Positions 8,188-17,428 of a DNA stretch of 64,000 bases are shown here, piece by piece. Position numbers and translations under genes: made by a program. Source of the DNA: Chitinophagales bacterium (GTDB taxonomy: Bacteria > Bacteroidota > Bacteroidia > Chitinophagales > CAIOSU01); NCBI GenBank assembly GCA_040877935.1, contig JBBDNB010000044.1:1-64000 (forward strand). The letters are read 5' to 3'. Each line of letters begins with the position of its first letter. The stretch's first letter is position 1. The notes under the pieces are model-generated. The model was not told the DNA's origin. It was given only the letters and a program-made list of their open reading frames with translations, and made no database searches.

Positions 8188-8643
8188 ATGTTGAAATCCA
8201 AAAACCCTAATTACGAGGCATATGTACGTCTTAAAATTGAGCGCAATAAATTTATGCAGCTTATCGGGTTTCAGATTGACGAAATACAGGAAGGTGAAGT
8301 TAATGGAACTATGCCAGTGAAAGAAATGCACGAACAGCAAAATGGTTTTGTACACGGAGGAATAATTTCCTCACTCAGTGATATGGCCTGTGGATTTGCA
8401 GCATATAGTCTTGTGGAAGAAGGCGTTCAGGTGTTTACTATAGAAATTAAAGTGAGTTATTTAAGGCCAGGAATCGGTCAGGAAATAAAAGCCAAAGGAT
8501 GGGTGCTCAAAGCAGGGAAACAGTTTATCAACTGCGAATCTGAATTGTATGCAGTGAATGACAGTGAAAGTAAATTGATTGCAAAAGCAAGCTCAACAAT
8601 GGCTGTGATTGACAGGGCTGTGAATGATAAATACGGGGACTGA
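8188..8643 (+). CDS. PaaI-like hotdog-fold thioesterase
   Basis: A ~151-residue hotdog-fold acyl-CoA thioesterase of the PaaI/YdiI kind. The ATG at 8188 is chosen because family proteins begin shortly before the first helix; longer upstream frames add an unlikely Cys-rich extension. Motif HGGIISSLSDMACGFAA (the HGG...D signature of the active site) and the IEIKVSYLRPG strand are visible. It acts on CoA thioesters in the cytoplasm; the acyl group is not predictable. The MATE transporter gene follows after 31 bp. Confidence 0.88.
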   Translation: MLKSKNPNYEAYVRLKIERNKFMQLIGFQIDEIQEGEVNGTMPVKEMHEQQNGFVHGGIISSLSDMACGFAAYSLVEEGVQVFTIEIKVSYLRPGIGQEIKAKGWVLKAGKQFINCESELYAVNDSESKLIAKASSTMAVIDRAVNDKYGD

Positions 8644-8674
8644 ACCACTATTGAAGGAAAGAGTTAATTAAACT

Positions 8675-10000
8675 GTGGAAGCAACATACAGAGACATCTG
8701 GAAACTGGCCTATCCAATAATTTTAGCCAGTATAGCACAAACTTTTATTTCTGTTAGTGATACTGCTTTTATGGGGCGTGTTGGGGAAGTGGAATTGGCG
8801 GCCATTGGTATGGTAAGTGTGTATTACCTCATTTTGTTTATGATTGGGTTTTCCTACACCAAAGGCACGCAAATTATGGTGGCGCGCAGGGTAGGAGAGA
8901 AAAAATTTAAATCGGCAGGTTTTATTTTTGATCACTCCATGTTCGCTGTATTGATTATTGCAGTTGCGCTATTTTTAATAATGCGTTTTGGCTCTACTTA
9001 CGCTATGGAATTACTGGTACAGGACATACACATTCAAAAAGCAGGTACTACCTATCTGGAAGCCCGCTCTTTTGGTTTGCTTTTTAGTTTTACCGGTTCT
9101 GTGTTTTTGGCCTTTTATATGGGTATTGGGCGCACTCCTTTTCTGCTTTTTAATATCCTGGTAATGTCTGCGCTGAATATTACGCTGAATTATCTGCTTA
9201 TTTTCGGGAAATTCGGTTTTCCGGAAATGGGGATATCAGGAGCTGCCTGGGCTTCTAATATTGCTGAAGCTGTGGCTTTGCTAATGTTTGCAGTGCATAC
9301 GGTAATGGCAAAGCTGAGCAAGAAATATCACTTGTTTAAAATGCGCAGGGTTTCGGTTCAGTTGATTAAAAATATTACACAGTTGGCTTTCCCTATAGTT
9401 TTGCAAACCATTATTAGTCTGTCGTCCTGGATGATATTTTTCACATTTGTTGAAAAAATGGGCGCACATGAAATGGCGGTTTCTTCTGTTGTGAAAAGTA
9501 TTTACATGGTTATAGGAATCCCTGCCTGGGGCTTGAGCACTACGGCCAATACTGTAATCAGTAATTTAATGGGCCAAAATCGTCAGGCAGAAGTAACGAG
9601 TGCTTTAAAGAAAATTATTTACATGAGCCTTCTATTTGCCTTGCTTCTGGCACTATTGTGCGGTTTTTTTCCTGAAATATGCCTTGCTTTTTATACCAAT
9701 AACCCAACAGTCATTGCCGCGGGCGTTCCAGTTTTGTATGTGTGTCTTGGAGCCCTTTTCGTGTATTCGGTTTCAACTGTTTTGTATCATGGTGTGATCA
9801 GTACCGGAAGCACCAGGGCTTCCTTATTTATAGAATTGATTACAGTAGTTATTTATTTGGGTTTTATTATTAGCATATTTAATATTGACGGTGTTTCGCT
9901 CCCTACTGTATGGATTTCTGAAATTTTTTATTGGTTTGTGTTGATGGTACTCACTTTTATTTACCTGAAAACAGGACATTGGAAAAATATTAAGATATAA
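8675..10000 (+). CDS. MATE family multidrug/cation efflux transporter
   Basis: A 441-residue inner-membrane protein with about 12 hydrophobic helices in two halves, typical for MATE antiporters that export cationic compounds against Na+ or H+. The N-terminus (LAYPIILASIAQTFISVSDTAFMGRVG) and the repeated start of the second half (LAFPIVLQTIISLSSWMIFF) are diagnostic. GTG at 8675 is the best start: there is no in-frame ATG before the first helix. The thioesterase gene lies just upstream. Substrate is unknown. Confidence 0.9.
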   Translation: MEATYRDIWKLAYPIILASIAQTFISVSDTAFMGRVGEVELAAIGMVSVYYLILFMIGFSYTKGTQIMVARRVGEKKFKSAGFIFDHSMFAVLIIAVALFLIMRFGSTYAMELLVQDIHIQKAGTTYLEARSFGLLFSFTGSVFLAFYMGIGRTPFLLFNILVMSALNITLNYLLIFGKFGFPEMGISGAAWASNIAEAVALLMFAVHTVMAKLSKKYHLFKMRRVSVQLIKNITQLAFPIVLQTIISLSSWMIFFTFVEKMGAHEMAVSSVVKSIYMVIGIPAWGLSTTANTVISNLMGQNRQAEVTSALKKIIYMSLLFALLLALLCGFFPEICLAFYTNNPTVIAAGVPVLYVCLGALFVYSVSTVLYHGVISTGSTRASLFIELITVVIYLGFIISIFNIDGVSLPTVWISEIFYWFVLMVLTFIYLKTGHWKNIKI

Positions 10001-10042
10001 TTCATCTCGTTTTTCTGTTTCTGTATTAAATCTCTTATTCCT

Positions 10043-10050
10043 TATATTTG
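10043..10050 (+). promoter_or_regulatory. Candidate -7 element for secreted protease
   Basis: TATATTTG fits the TAnnTTTG -7 consensus and lies 18 bp before the ATG of the M43 protease gene. No clear TTG is found at the usual upstream distance, so this is only a candidate. Confidence 0.35.
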
Positions 10051-10068
10051 CGCTCTTAAAGAAAAATT

Positions 10069-12570
10069 ATGAGAAATATATTATTATTGTTTTTATTTGT
10101 TTTTACAGTTGTTGTCACAAGTGCCCAGGATTTTCACAGATGTGGCTACGACTTGATGCTACAGCAATATGAAGCGCAATACCCCGGTTTTATACAGGCA
10201 AGGAATCAGACCTTTGATCAGGCAAAACAACTGGCTTTCTTACAATCAAATCACAAGTCAGGTTTTAGTCAGGATTCTGTGTTTAAAATTCCGGTAGTTG
10301 TACATATTCTATACAAAAATGCCAATGAAAATTTACATGATTCATTGATACACAATCAAATTGAAATGCTCAATTTGAGTTATAGAATGCGAAATTCCGA
10401 TACTTCTAATCTTAGACCTGAATTTGACACTCTAAAAGCAGATGTAGGATTAGAGTTTTTTCTGGCAAAAGAAGACCCGCTGGGAGATTCCACTAATGGA
10501 ATTATCAGGAAGAGTACTACAACACAAGGTTTTTTTGACATTGGTGGTGACCTGGATCTCATAAAACAATCCACTGAAGGTGGCTCCGATGCTTGGGATA
10601 CGGAGAGGTATCTTAATATCTGGGTGGGTGATTTAAGTTTGTTTGGTCAGCCTGGTGTTTTAGGATTTGCGTATCCACCTATTGGAGCTGCCAACTGGCC
10701 ACCTAATTCAAATGCCCCTTCTCCTGAATTTGATGGAGTAGTTATTCATTTTGAGGTTTTTGGTGTCAATAATCCATTTGCTGTAGGAGGTATATTATCT
10801 ATGGCAGATCAAGGTCGAACTGCTGTACATGAAGTAGGGCATTATCTCGGACTCAGACATATTTGGGGGGATGGAGGAAGTCCTTTTTTTCCCGGCCCAC
10901 CCGATTGTTCTGTTGATGATGGCATTGATGACACGCCTAATGCCGGAAACAATTCTCAACAAACGGGTTGTGATCCTAATAAAAATACTTGTGTAGATAC
11001 GCCTTATGATTATCCTGACCTTTGGGAAAACTATATGGACTATTCAGAAGAAAGTTGTCAGGTAATGTTTACAAATGATCAGGCAGCGGTGATGAGAAGT
11101 AATCTTATTAATTATAGAAATTCCTTGATCCAGGAAGGGAAAAGACAATGTCCAGTAATTTTAAACGAATTGACTGGAGAAGTGACAAGTGTTAAATGTT
11201 TTGGAGATGCCAATGGATCAATCATAACGACAGTTAAGTCCGGCCAGGCTCCTTATACATTTGATTGGAGTAATGGAGCGAATACTCAATCTGTTACAGG
11301 CTTATCTGCCGGTAATTATACGGTTACATTTACAGATGCGCTCGGCAGTGTTTTTGTTGATTCATTTGAAGTTTCAGCACCCTCTGAAATCACAGCTTCA
11401 TTAGATTCTCTAACTGATCCAAATTGTATCAATGGTACATTGGGAAGCATTGATATTAGTGTAGAAGGAGGAACATCGCCTTATACTTACTTGTGGGCAA
11501 ATGGCGAAATTACTCAGGATCTTGATAGCCTTATTTCAGGAACCTATACTGTAAAAATTAAAGACTCTGTTGATTGTGAAATTGTGGAATCTTATGTGCT
11601 TTCAGATACTGTAAATTTTTCTCATTCTTCTACAATTAGTGATGTGAGTTGTTATGGAAGTAGTGATGGTGCTGTTTCAATTGATGTAAGTGGTGGTATA
11701 ACGCCATACAATTTTGAATGGACCAATAACAGTATTGGCACTGATAGCATTTTTAATCTTGAAGGTGGTTTGTATGGTGTTACTGTTACTGATGACTCTG
11801 GGTGTGCTTATTTTGCAAGTTTCAATGTACGCGAGTTCGATTCTCTAAGGATTGAATCAATTAGCAAAGGAGTCAATTGTTATGGAAATTCAGATGGGTA
11901 TATTGATTTAATTTTGAATGGGGGAAAATCACCTTTTTCTTACCTGTGGAGCAGTGGTGACACAACACAAGATATTAATGCTTTGGATAAAGGCACTTAT
12001 TCTGTAACTGTAACTGATGACAATGGGTGTACAGATAGTTTAAGTGTATCAATTTTTGAACCTGATTCTATAAATTTAATTGACTCAGTTATTGATGTTT
12101 CTACTTATGGTATGAGCGATGGTGAAATTTCTATTGAGGTTAACGGTGGATCACCCCCATTGTCTTTTTTGTGGAATACAGGGGAAACATCTCCTGTGAT
12201 AACAAGTTTAGATACAGGCGCTTATGAAGTAACCGTAACTGATAAAAATGGCTGTTTTTACGCTTCTGCATATACAATTAATCAACCACCGGATTCATTG
12301 GGTATAGGGATTGATCAAAAAGATTTTTATAAGCAATTGGAAATATTCCCTAATCCTACGGAAGGGATTGTTAATCTTAGATTCCCGGCTCAGGAAAATA
12401 ATATGAAAGTTTCGGTGTTGAGTATAGAAGGCCGTTTGTTAATAGAAGATCAGATTAATCGAAAAGAAATGCAGTATCAGCTTGATTTAAGCAACTTTAA
12501 TAGCGGCATGTATTTTATCAGTATTCAAAATGATGATATTCAAACACATAAGCGGATTGTTTTGCGATAG
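10069..12570 (+). CDS. Secreted M43-type metalloprotease with SprB repeats and T9SS signal
   Basis: An 833-residue exported protein. Residues 1-19 are a signal peptide ending SAQ. The catalytic domain has the zinc motif HEVGHYLGLRH (H254, H258, H264; E255 catalytic) and a Met-turn-like NYMDYS, as in pappalysin/cytophagalysin (M43) proteases. From about residue 368 to 740 come five SprB-type repeats, each with a (C/T)xGxxDGxIxxxVxGG...YxxxW pattern. The last ~80 residues (LEIFPNPTEGIVNLRF...) form a type A T9SS sorting domain. The protein is therefore secreted through the outer membrane and attached to the cell surface or released. It is monocistronic, with a strong terminator after it. Confidence 0.92.
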   Translation: MRNILLLFLFVFTVVVTSAQDFHRCGYDLMLQQYEAQYPGFIQARNQTFDQAKQLAFLQSNHKSGFSQDSVFKIPVVVHILYKNANENLHDSLIHNQIEMLNLSYRMRNSDTSNLRPEFDTLKADVGLEFFLAKEDPLGDSTNGIIRKSTTTQGFFDIGGDLDLIKQSTEGGSDAWDTERYLNIWVGDLSLFGQPGVLGFAYPPIGAANWPPNSNAPSPEFDGVVIHFEVFGVNNPFAVGGILSMADQGRTAVHEVGHYLGLRHIWGDGGSPFFPGPPDCSVDDGIDDTPNAGNNSQQTGCDPNKNTCVDTPYDYPDLWENYMDYSEESCQVMFTNDQAAVMRSNLINYRNSLIQEGKRQCPVILNELTGEVTSVKCFGDANGSIITTVKSGQAPYTFDWSNGANTQSVTGLSAGNYTVTFTDALGSVFVDSFEVSAPSEITASLDSLTDPNCINGTLGSIDISVEGGTSPYTYLWANGEITQDLDSLISGTYTVKIKDSVDCEIVESYVLSDTVNFSHSSTISDVSCYGSSDGAVSIDVSGGITPYNFEWTNNSIGTDSIFNLEGGLYGVTVTDDSGCAYFASFNVREFDSLRIESISKGVNCYGNSDGYIDLILNGGKSPFSYLWSSGDTTQDINALDKGTYSVTVTDDNGCTDSLSVSIFEPDSINLIDSVIDVSTYGMSDGEISIEVNGGSPPLSFLWNTGETSPVITSLDTGAYEVTVTDKNGCFYASAYTINQPPDSLGIGIDQKDFYKQLEIFPNPTEGIVNLRFPAQENNMKVSVLSIEGRLLIEDQINRKEMQYQLDLSNFNSGMYFISIQNDDIQTHKRIVLR

Positions 12571-12591
12571 TCTTTTTTTAAAAGTATTTTT

Positions 12592-12624
12592 AAAGGAGAA
12601 CTTTTGTGAGGTTCTCCTTTTTTT
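12592..12624 (+). terminator. Rho-independent terminator after M43 protease
   Basis: Perfect 10-bp stem AAAGGAGAAC/GTTCTCCTTT (12592-12601 with 12611-12620), 9-nt loop, followed by a T-run. It lies about 20 bp after the stop codon. Confidence 0.9.
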
Positions 12625-12644
12625 AATGCAACAAAGTTTTAAGT

Positions 12645-13124
12645 ATGAGATATCTGTCTATTTTGTTTGTAAGCCTCTTTTGTTTTTGCAGTTCCCAGGC
12701 ACAAGAGGAGGCAGCTTACGATTTCGAAGTGCAAAAAAGTGACTCGGCATGGAAAGCTCAATTAACTGAATTGCAATATCATGTTACACGTGAAGGTGGA
12801 ACCGAAGAAGCTTTTACCGGCAAATACTGGGACAATAAAGAAGAAGGGCTTTATCATTGTATTTGTTGTGGACAGGTGCTTTTTGATTCCAAAACCAAGT
12901 TTAAATCGGGTACCGGCTGGCCGAGTTTTTTTATTCCCAAAAGCTATGATGCAATCCTTGAGGCAGAAGATAAATCCCTGGGCATGAGCAGAACAGAAGT
13001 TTTGTGCAGCAGATGTGGTGCACATCTTGGCCATGTGTTTGATGATGGCCCTTTACCTACCGGGATGCGCTATTGCATCAATTCTGCTGCTTTGGATTTT
13101 GAGGCTTCAACAGATGAAAAGTAA
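12645..13124 (+). CDS. msrB: Peptide-methionine (R)-S-oxide reductase, exported
   Basis: A 159-residue MsrB, which reduces methionine-R-sulfoxide in proteins. Unlike cytoplasmic MsrB it starts with a signal peptide ([14 protein letters not shown]), so it repairs periplasmic or exported proteins. The core shows the zinc cysteines C72/C75 and C121/C124, the GTGWPSF substrate loop, [12 protein letters not shown], and the catalytic C144 in RYCINSAAL. Length is normal for one MsrB domain plus leader; no MsrA domain is fused. It lies just past the protease terminator and is probably transcribed alone. Confidence 0.94.
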   Translation: MRYLSILFVSLFCFCSSQAQEEAAYDFEVQKSDSAWKAQLTELQYHVTREGGTEEAFTGKYWDNKEEGLYHCICCGQVLFDSKTKFKSGTGWPSFFIPKSYDAILEAEDKSLGMSRTEVLCSRCGAHLGHVFDDGPLPTGMRYCINSAALDFEASTDEK

Positions 13125-13169
13125 TGCCGTTTTAATTGCTTAATGTTGCTAAGGCATTTTTTAAAAGTA

Positions 13170-14123
13170 TCAGGCCTCCAATTTCCCCAAAGCCTCCGCA
13201 ACTTTATCTTCAATCACTTTTGAGTCAATATCTTCCGCTCGCTTGATGAATTTTCTACCCATAAGGGTTTCATAGAGTAGAATATAGCGCTCACTTACTT
13301 CTTCTACAAAAGCATCGGGCATATCCGGCATTTGTTGGCCTTCCAGTCCCTGAAAGCCGTTTTCAATCAGCCATTCTCGCACAAATTCTTTAGAGAGTTG
13401 TTTTTGGGCTTCTCCCTTGGCCTGTCTTTCTTCATAACCCTCTGCGTAGAAATAGCGCGAAGAATCGGGGGTGTGAATTTCATCCATAAGCGTGATCAGG
13501 CCTTTGTGATAACCAAATTCATATTTGGTATCCACCAAAATCAAACCTTTTTCAGCGGCCAGTTCCGTGCCTCTTTCAAATAAATCAAGGCTATAGCGTT
13601 CCAGTGTTTCATAATCTTTTTCGCTTACAATTCCCCGTTGTAGAATCTCCTCCCGGCTGATGTCCTCATCATGTCCTTCCTCGGCTTTAGTGGCAGGGGT
13701 AATAATGGGTTTTTCGAATTTATCGTGTTCTTTCAGTCCATCGGGGAGGGGCACTCCGCACAATACACGTTTGCCCGCTTTATATTCTCGCCAGGCATGT
13801 CCTGTAAGGTAGTTGCGCACCACCATTTCAAGTGGAATGGGTTCGCAAAGCTTGCCAATACTCACATTGGGATGAGGACTGCTGATCAGCCAATTGGGGC
13901 AGATGTCAATGCATTGTTTAAGATTTTTCGCTGCAATTTTATTCAGCACCTGCCCTTTGTATGGAATGGGCTTGGGCAGAATATGATCAAAAGCGGAAAT
14001 CCTGTCGCTGGCCACCATTACCAGGTATTTGTCATCAATGGTATAAACATCCCTTACTTTTCCGTGATAAACATTGCTTTGTCCCGGAAAACTATATTCG
14101 CTGTGCATAAGCGTATTTGCCAT
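13170..14123 (-). CDS. purC: SAICAR synthetase (PurC)
   Basis: Phosphoribosylaminoimidazole-succinocarboxamide synthase, 317 residues, joins CAIR and aspartate with ATP in purine synthesis. This is the longer PurC type: [30 protein letters not shown] near the start (ATP-binding strand and loop), [24 protein letters not shown] in the centre, and LVDTKYEFG with the metal-binding acidic residues. The C-terminal extension ([12 protein letters not shown] region) is as in other Bacteroidota. The gene begins 2 bp after the phoH stop codon, so the two are co-transcribed. Confidence 0.96.
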   Translation of the reverse strand: MANTLMHSEYSFPGQSNVYHGKVRDVYTIDDKYLVMVASDRISAFDHILPKPIPYKGQVLNKIAAKNLKQCIDICPNWLISSPHPNVSIGKLCEPIPLEMVVRNYLTGHAWREYKAGKRVLCGVPLPDGLKEHDKFEKPIITPATKAEEGHDEDISREEILQRGIVSEKDYETLERYSLDLFERGTELAAEKGLILVDTKYEFGYHKGLITLMDEIHTPDSSRYFYAEGYEERQAKGEAQKQLSKEFVREWLIENGFQGLEGQQMPDMPDAFVEEVSERYILLYETLMGRKFIKRAEDIDSKVIEDKVAEALGKLEA

Positions 14124-14124
14124 A

Positions 14125-15093
14125 TTATTTGTCTTTTGGGTTTTTTTCCTGTTCTTCTAAAATTTCATAGGCCTTGATAATTTCCTTCACCAGTTTATGG
14201 CGGATCACATCGCTTTGTTTCAGGTGAATGGTACCAATGCCTTCAATTTGTCCAAGTATTTCAGCTGCCTGTCGCAATCCCGATTTTTGATTTTTAGGCA
14301 AATCCACCTGGCTCATATCACCTGTAATAATGCATTTTGCAGATGGTCCAATTCGGGTCAAAAACATTTTCAGTTGTGCAGTAGTCGTATTTTGGGATTC
14401 ATCAAGGATGATAAAAGCATTGTCTAATGTACGACCGCGCATAAATGCCAGTGGAGCTACCTCTATCACATTGTTTTGCATGTAATAATTGAGCTTTTCA
14501 AGCGGAATCATATCGTGCAATGCATCGTAAAGTGGCCTCAGGTAAGGATCAATTTTTTCTTTCAGGTCTCCCGGTAAAAAACCAAGATTTTCTCCAGCTT
14601 CTACGGCCGGTCTTGTAAGGATAATTCTGCGTACAGATTTATTTTTCAAAGCTCTTACAGCAAGTGCCACAGCAGTATATGTTTTTCCCGTTCCGGCAGG
14701 TCCCAGCGCAAACAGCACATCATTTTCATCGGAAAGCGTTACCATTTTTCGCTGATTGGGTGTACGGGCTTTAACTACCAGTCCATTAGAGCCGTGAACG
14801 ATCACCTGACTGCTGTCATCAACGAGATCGCTTACGGTTCCTTCCTGCTCCATTATAGCTTCCACATTTTTATGGCTCAACTGACCATATTTTTCAGTCA
14901 TTTTTACCATTTGCTCAATTTTGTTTTTACACTGAGCTATGTTTTCAGCAGATCCCGAAAGTTTTATCTTATTGCCACGTGCTACTATTTTAAGCAGTGG
15001 AAAAGATTTTTTGATAAGGTTTAGCCGGGAATTATTTACTCCAAAGAGTTCTACCGGTTCTGTATCACCGATGCTAATGATTAATTCACTCAA
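14125..15093 (-). CDS. phoH: PhoH family ATPase
   Basis: A 322-residue cytoplasmic PhoH-like protein. The Walker A loop GPAGTGKT is at residues 131-138 and Walker B ([10 protein letters not shown]) near 225. The N-terminal part before the ATPase carries a KH-like RNA-binding segment ([14 protein letters not shown]), normal in this family. PhoH proteins are linked to RNA metabolism, often with YbeY; the reaction is not settled. The start is TTG at 15093, as no ATG precedes the conserved N-terminus. It is divergent from the SAM hydrolase gene and just upstream of purC. Confidence 0.92.
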   Translation of the reverse strand: MSELIISIGDTEPVELFGVNNSRLNLIKKSFPLLKIVARGNKIKLSGSAENIAQCKNKIEQMVKMTEKYGQLSHKNVEAIMEQEGTVSDLVDDSSQVIVHGSNGLVVKARTPNQRKMVTLSDENDVLFALGPAGTGKTYTAVALAVRALKNKSVRRIILTRPAVEAGENLGFLPGDLKEKIDPYLRPLYDALHDMIPLEKLNYYMQNNVIEVAPLAFMRGRTLDNAFIILDESQNTTTAQLKMFLTRIGPSAKCIITGDMSQVDLPKNQKSGLRQAAEILGQIEGIGTIHLKQSDVIRHKLVKEIIKAYEILEEQEKNPKDK

Positions 15094-15146
15094 AATTTTA
15101 TTGTATTTTTGAACTTCAAATTTACCTAAAAATTGTGTCCTCTCCT

Positions 15147-15923
15147 ATGCCCTTGATCACCTTGATCACAGATTTTGGAATAAAAGATTTTTATGTAGGA
15201 TCCCTCAAGGGGAATATCTATTCTGCGTGTGAAAATGCTTTGCTTGTTGATATCACTCACGAAATAGAAAGACACGGTTTGGTACAGGCAGCCTATGTTT
15301 TAAAATGTTGTTTTCCCGATTTCCCAAAAGGCAGTTTTCACCTCATGCTTATTGATACTGAAAAAGAAGAAGGCAGACCGGTTTTATTTAAGTACAATGC
15401 ACACTTTTTTCTCGGTATAGACAATGGTGTTTTTAATATTGCCATTGATGGAGCTGAGCCCGATTGGGTAGTGGAGCTGGAGCCTGAAAAACTTGGTTAT
15501 AGCTCTAAGAGCAATCTCAATAATTTTTTCGCGGATGTACTTGGTGCTCTGAGCAATGGTAAGAAACCTTTGGAACTGGGAACAAAGCGAAATAAACTGC
15601 TGTCCATCAATGCTGCTCGTCCTGCTTATGGTGATTGGGGCATTCGTGGAGAAGTGATCTATATCGACAATTATGAAAATGTTGTGCTGAATATAGACCG
15701 CGACTTTTTCGAAACGCAATGCAATTGCCGTCCTTTTCATATTGAATTTAAACATCTGGACCGTATTGAGCGCATTTGTGATAGTTACTCAGATGTTGAT
15801 CCCGGTGAATTGCTCGCTTTATTCAATGGATCGGAGCATTTGGAAATTGCTGTGAATCACGGTAAAGCAGCAAGTTTACTTGGGTTGAAATTGAAAACTA
15901 CCGTTCAAATAAATTTCAAATGA
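15147..15923 (+). CDS. SAM hydroxide adenosyltransferase (SAM hydrolase)
   Basis: About 258 residues from ATG 15147; a GTG at 15135 is the other option. Member of the fluorinase/chlorinase-related family (DUF62), most members of which hydrolyse S-adenosylmethionine to adenosine and methionine. Features: the N-terminal ITLITDFGIKDFYVGSLKG, VDITHEIERHG, the substrate loop GIDNGVFN, and the C-terminal domain with GEVIYIDNYENVVLNI. It lies first in an operon with a monooxygenase-like gene (4-bp overlap) and aroB. The family's physiological role is uncertain. Confidence 0.88.
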   Translation: MPLITLITDFGIKDFYVGSLKGNIYSACENALLVDITHEIERHGLVQAAYVLKCCFPDFPKGSFHLMLIDTEKEEGRPVLFKYNAHFFLGIDNGVFNIAIDGAEPDWVVELEPEKLGYSSKSNLNNFFADVLGALSNGKKPLELGTKRNKLLSINAARPAYGDWGIRGEVIYIDNYENVVLNIDRDFFETQCNCRPFHIEFKHLDRIERICDSYSDVDPGELLALFNGSEHLEIAVNHGKAASLLGLKLKTTVQINFK

Positions 15924-16216
15924 TCAGGCGGATTGTAAAAATGAGCTTTGTCCCGGAGGAAGTCGATGCGTTTATTGCTGTTTTTAAGAAAGTTAGCAAT
16001 AAGATTGAAAATTTCCCGGGCTGTAAAAAAGTAGAATTATTGATCAATAAGGATCAACCAAATATGCTTTTTACTATTTCGCTGTGGGAGAGTACAGAGG
16101 CTTTAAACAATTATCGACAATCAGAATTCTTTCGCAATACCTGGTCTAAAACCAAATTGCTGTTTGCCGATAAACCTGAAGCTTGGTCATTAGAATTAAC
16201 AGTGCAGTCTAAATAA
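15920..16216 (+). CDS. Antibiotic biosynthesis monooxygenase (ABM) domain protein
   Basis: A 98-residue dimeric alpha-beta barrel protein of the ABM/YgiN kind: RIVKMSFVPEEVDAFIAVFKKVSNKIENFPGCKKVELL followed by SLWESTEALNNYRQSEFF, the usual hydrophobic pattern. Members include quinol monooxygenases and heme-degrading enzymes, and many are uncharacterised; nothing here identifies a substrate. Its ATG overlaps the preceding stop codon (ATGA), and aroB starts 7 bp later. Confidence 0.8.
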   Translation: MIRRIVKMSFVPEEVDAFIAVFKKVSNKIENFPGCKKVELLINKDQPNMLFTISLWESTEALNNYRQSEFFRNTWSKTKLLFADKPEAWSLELTVQSK

Positions 16217-16223
16217 TCTAAAT

Positions 16224-17291
16224 ATGCTGAAGATCATAAATCCCGATTATCCGGTTTTGCTTCAGGAAAAAGAAGGAGAGGAGCAGCTACTTTGTTCATA
16301 TTTTGAAAAATACAGCTCCATTCACATTATCTGTGACAGCAATACCGAAAAATGTTGCCTTCCGCTTTTTAAAGCTGTATTAGCCGACTTTGATTACAAG
16401 CTGCATGTTTTCCCAGCTGGAGAACAAAACAAATCGGCTGTGACACTTCAGGATTTATACAAAGCACTTTTGAATTGTAAAGCAGACCGGAATGCGTTGC
16501 TAATCAATTTGGGTGGTGGTGTAGTTGGTGATTTGGGTGGATTTTTGGCAGCTACATATAAGCGCGGTATTGATTTTATACAAGTACCAACTTCATTGTT
16601 GGCAATGGTGGATGCTACAATTGGAGGTAAACTCGGGTATAATTTTAATGGAATAAAAAACAGTATAGGCTGTTTTGCCAATCCCCTGGCTGTTTGGATC
16701 AATCCCGTATTTTTAAAGACCCTGGACAAAGCAGAGCGCATTAGCGGATGGGCAGAAATGTTGAAACACGCATTAATAGCAGATAAATCACATTGGAAAG
16801 CACTTTGTGCATTTGATATACTGAAGGAGAAAATAATTCCCGTGGATTTTATTGCAAAATCATTAGAGATTAAATTAGAGATAGTAAAGGCAGATCCTTT
16901 TGAAAAAGGTTTGAGAAAAATATTGAACCTCGGACATACCATAGGGCATGCACTGGAATCTATTGCCCTGGAAAGAAAGACAGCTTTACCACATGGAGTT
17001 GCTGTAGCATTGGGAATATTGGCAGAATCTTATTGTGCAGTTAAAATGGAACTGCTTTCCGCTACTGATTTTGATGAACTGGAAAAGTATATTTGGCCCA
17101 TATATGGCAAGTATTTGCCCGATAAAATTGATTTACAGAATGTTTCACAATTTATAGAAAATGATAAAAAAAATACTTCAGGACAATTTAACTTTACCCT
17201 TTTAAGAAAAATTGGGGAGGCAAAGTACAATCAATCCTTGAATATTGAATATATTGAGGAACTTGTTAAATGGCTGAATAGTAAAGCATGA
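16224..17291 (+). CDS. aroB: 3-dehydroquinate synthase
   Basis: AroB, 355 residues, converts DAHP to 3-dehydroquinate in the shikimate pathway, using NAD and a divalent metal. Visible: the NAD-binding LGGGVVGDLGGFLAATYKRG near 93-112, VPTSLLAMVDATIGGK, and the metal-binding residues in EMLKHALIAD, LNLGHTIGHALE and LPHGVAVALG. Length is typical. It ends a three-gene run after the ABM gene, and aroA follows ~135 bp downstream, separated by two hairpin-forming inverted repeats. Confidence 0.95.
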   Translation: MLKIINPDYPVLLQEKEGEEQLLCSYFEKYSSIHIICDSNTEKCCLPLFKAVLADFDYKLHVFPAGEQNKSAVTLQDLYKALLNCKADRNALLINLGGGVVGDLGGFLAATYKRGIDFIQVPTSLLAMVDATIGGKLGYNFNGIKNSIGCFANPLAVWINPVFLKTLDKAERISGWAEMLKHALIADKSHWKALCAFDILKEKIIPVDFIAKSLEIKLEIVKADPFEKGLRKILNLGHTIGHALESIALERKTALPHGVAVALGILAESYCAVKMELLSATDFDELEKYIWPIYGKYLPDKIDLQNVSQFIENDKKNTSGQFNFTLLRKIGEAKYNQSLNIEYIEELVKWLNSKA

Positions 17292-17297
17292 AACGAG

Positions 17298-17353
17298 CAT
17301 GAATTTTTTTAATCAAAAACTTCATACATGAGGATGATTAAAATAAATTCATG
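17298..17353 (+). promoter_or_regulatory. Inverted repeat I in the aroB-aroA spacer
   Basis: CATGAATTTTTTTAATCA (17298-17315) faces TGATTAAAATAAATTCATG (17335-17353). The arms are complementary except for one extra base, with a ~19-nt loop. It begins 7 bp after the aroB stop codon. It is A+T-rich and lacks a following T-run, so it is not a standard terminator. Confidence 0.6.
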
Positions 17354-17370
17354 TGAGAGCGAAGCGGTTC

Positions 17371-17428
17371 CATCTGTGCAAAAATTTTTCTGCATTTTTG
17401 GAGCTTGCAGAAAAATTTTAAACAGATG
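17371..17428 (+). promoter_or_regulatory. Inverted repeat II covering the aroA start codon
   Basis: The perfect 14-bp arms AAAATTTTTCTGCA (17381-17394) and TGCAGAAAAATTTT (17406-17419) are extended by a second 7-bp stem, CATCTGT (17371-17377) with ACAGATG (17422-17428), across a small internal loop. The final ATG of the right arm is the aroA start codon, so the folded leader would hide it. This suggests translational control of aroA; no ligand-binding core typical of known riboswitches was recognised. Confidence 0.6.

Noticed and set aside
12762-13034. Long reverse-strand frames across msrB, and similar frames opposite purC, phoH, aroB and the kinase fusion
   Set aside because: They lie fully inside well-supported genes on the other strand and show no protein-like features; shadows of the coding sequence.
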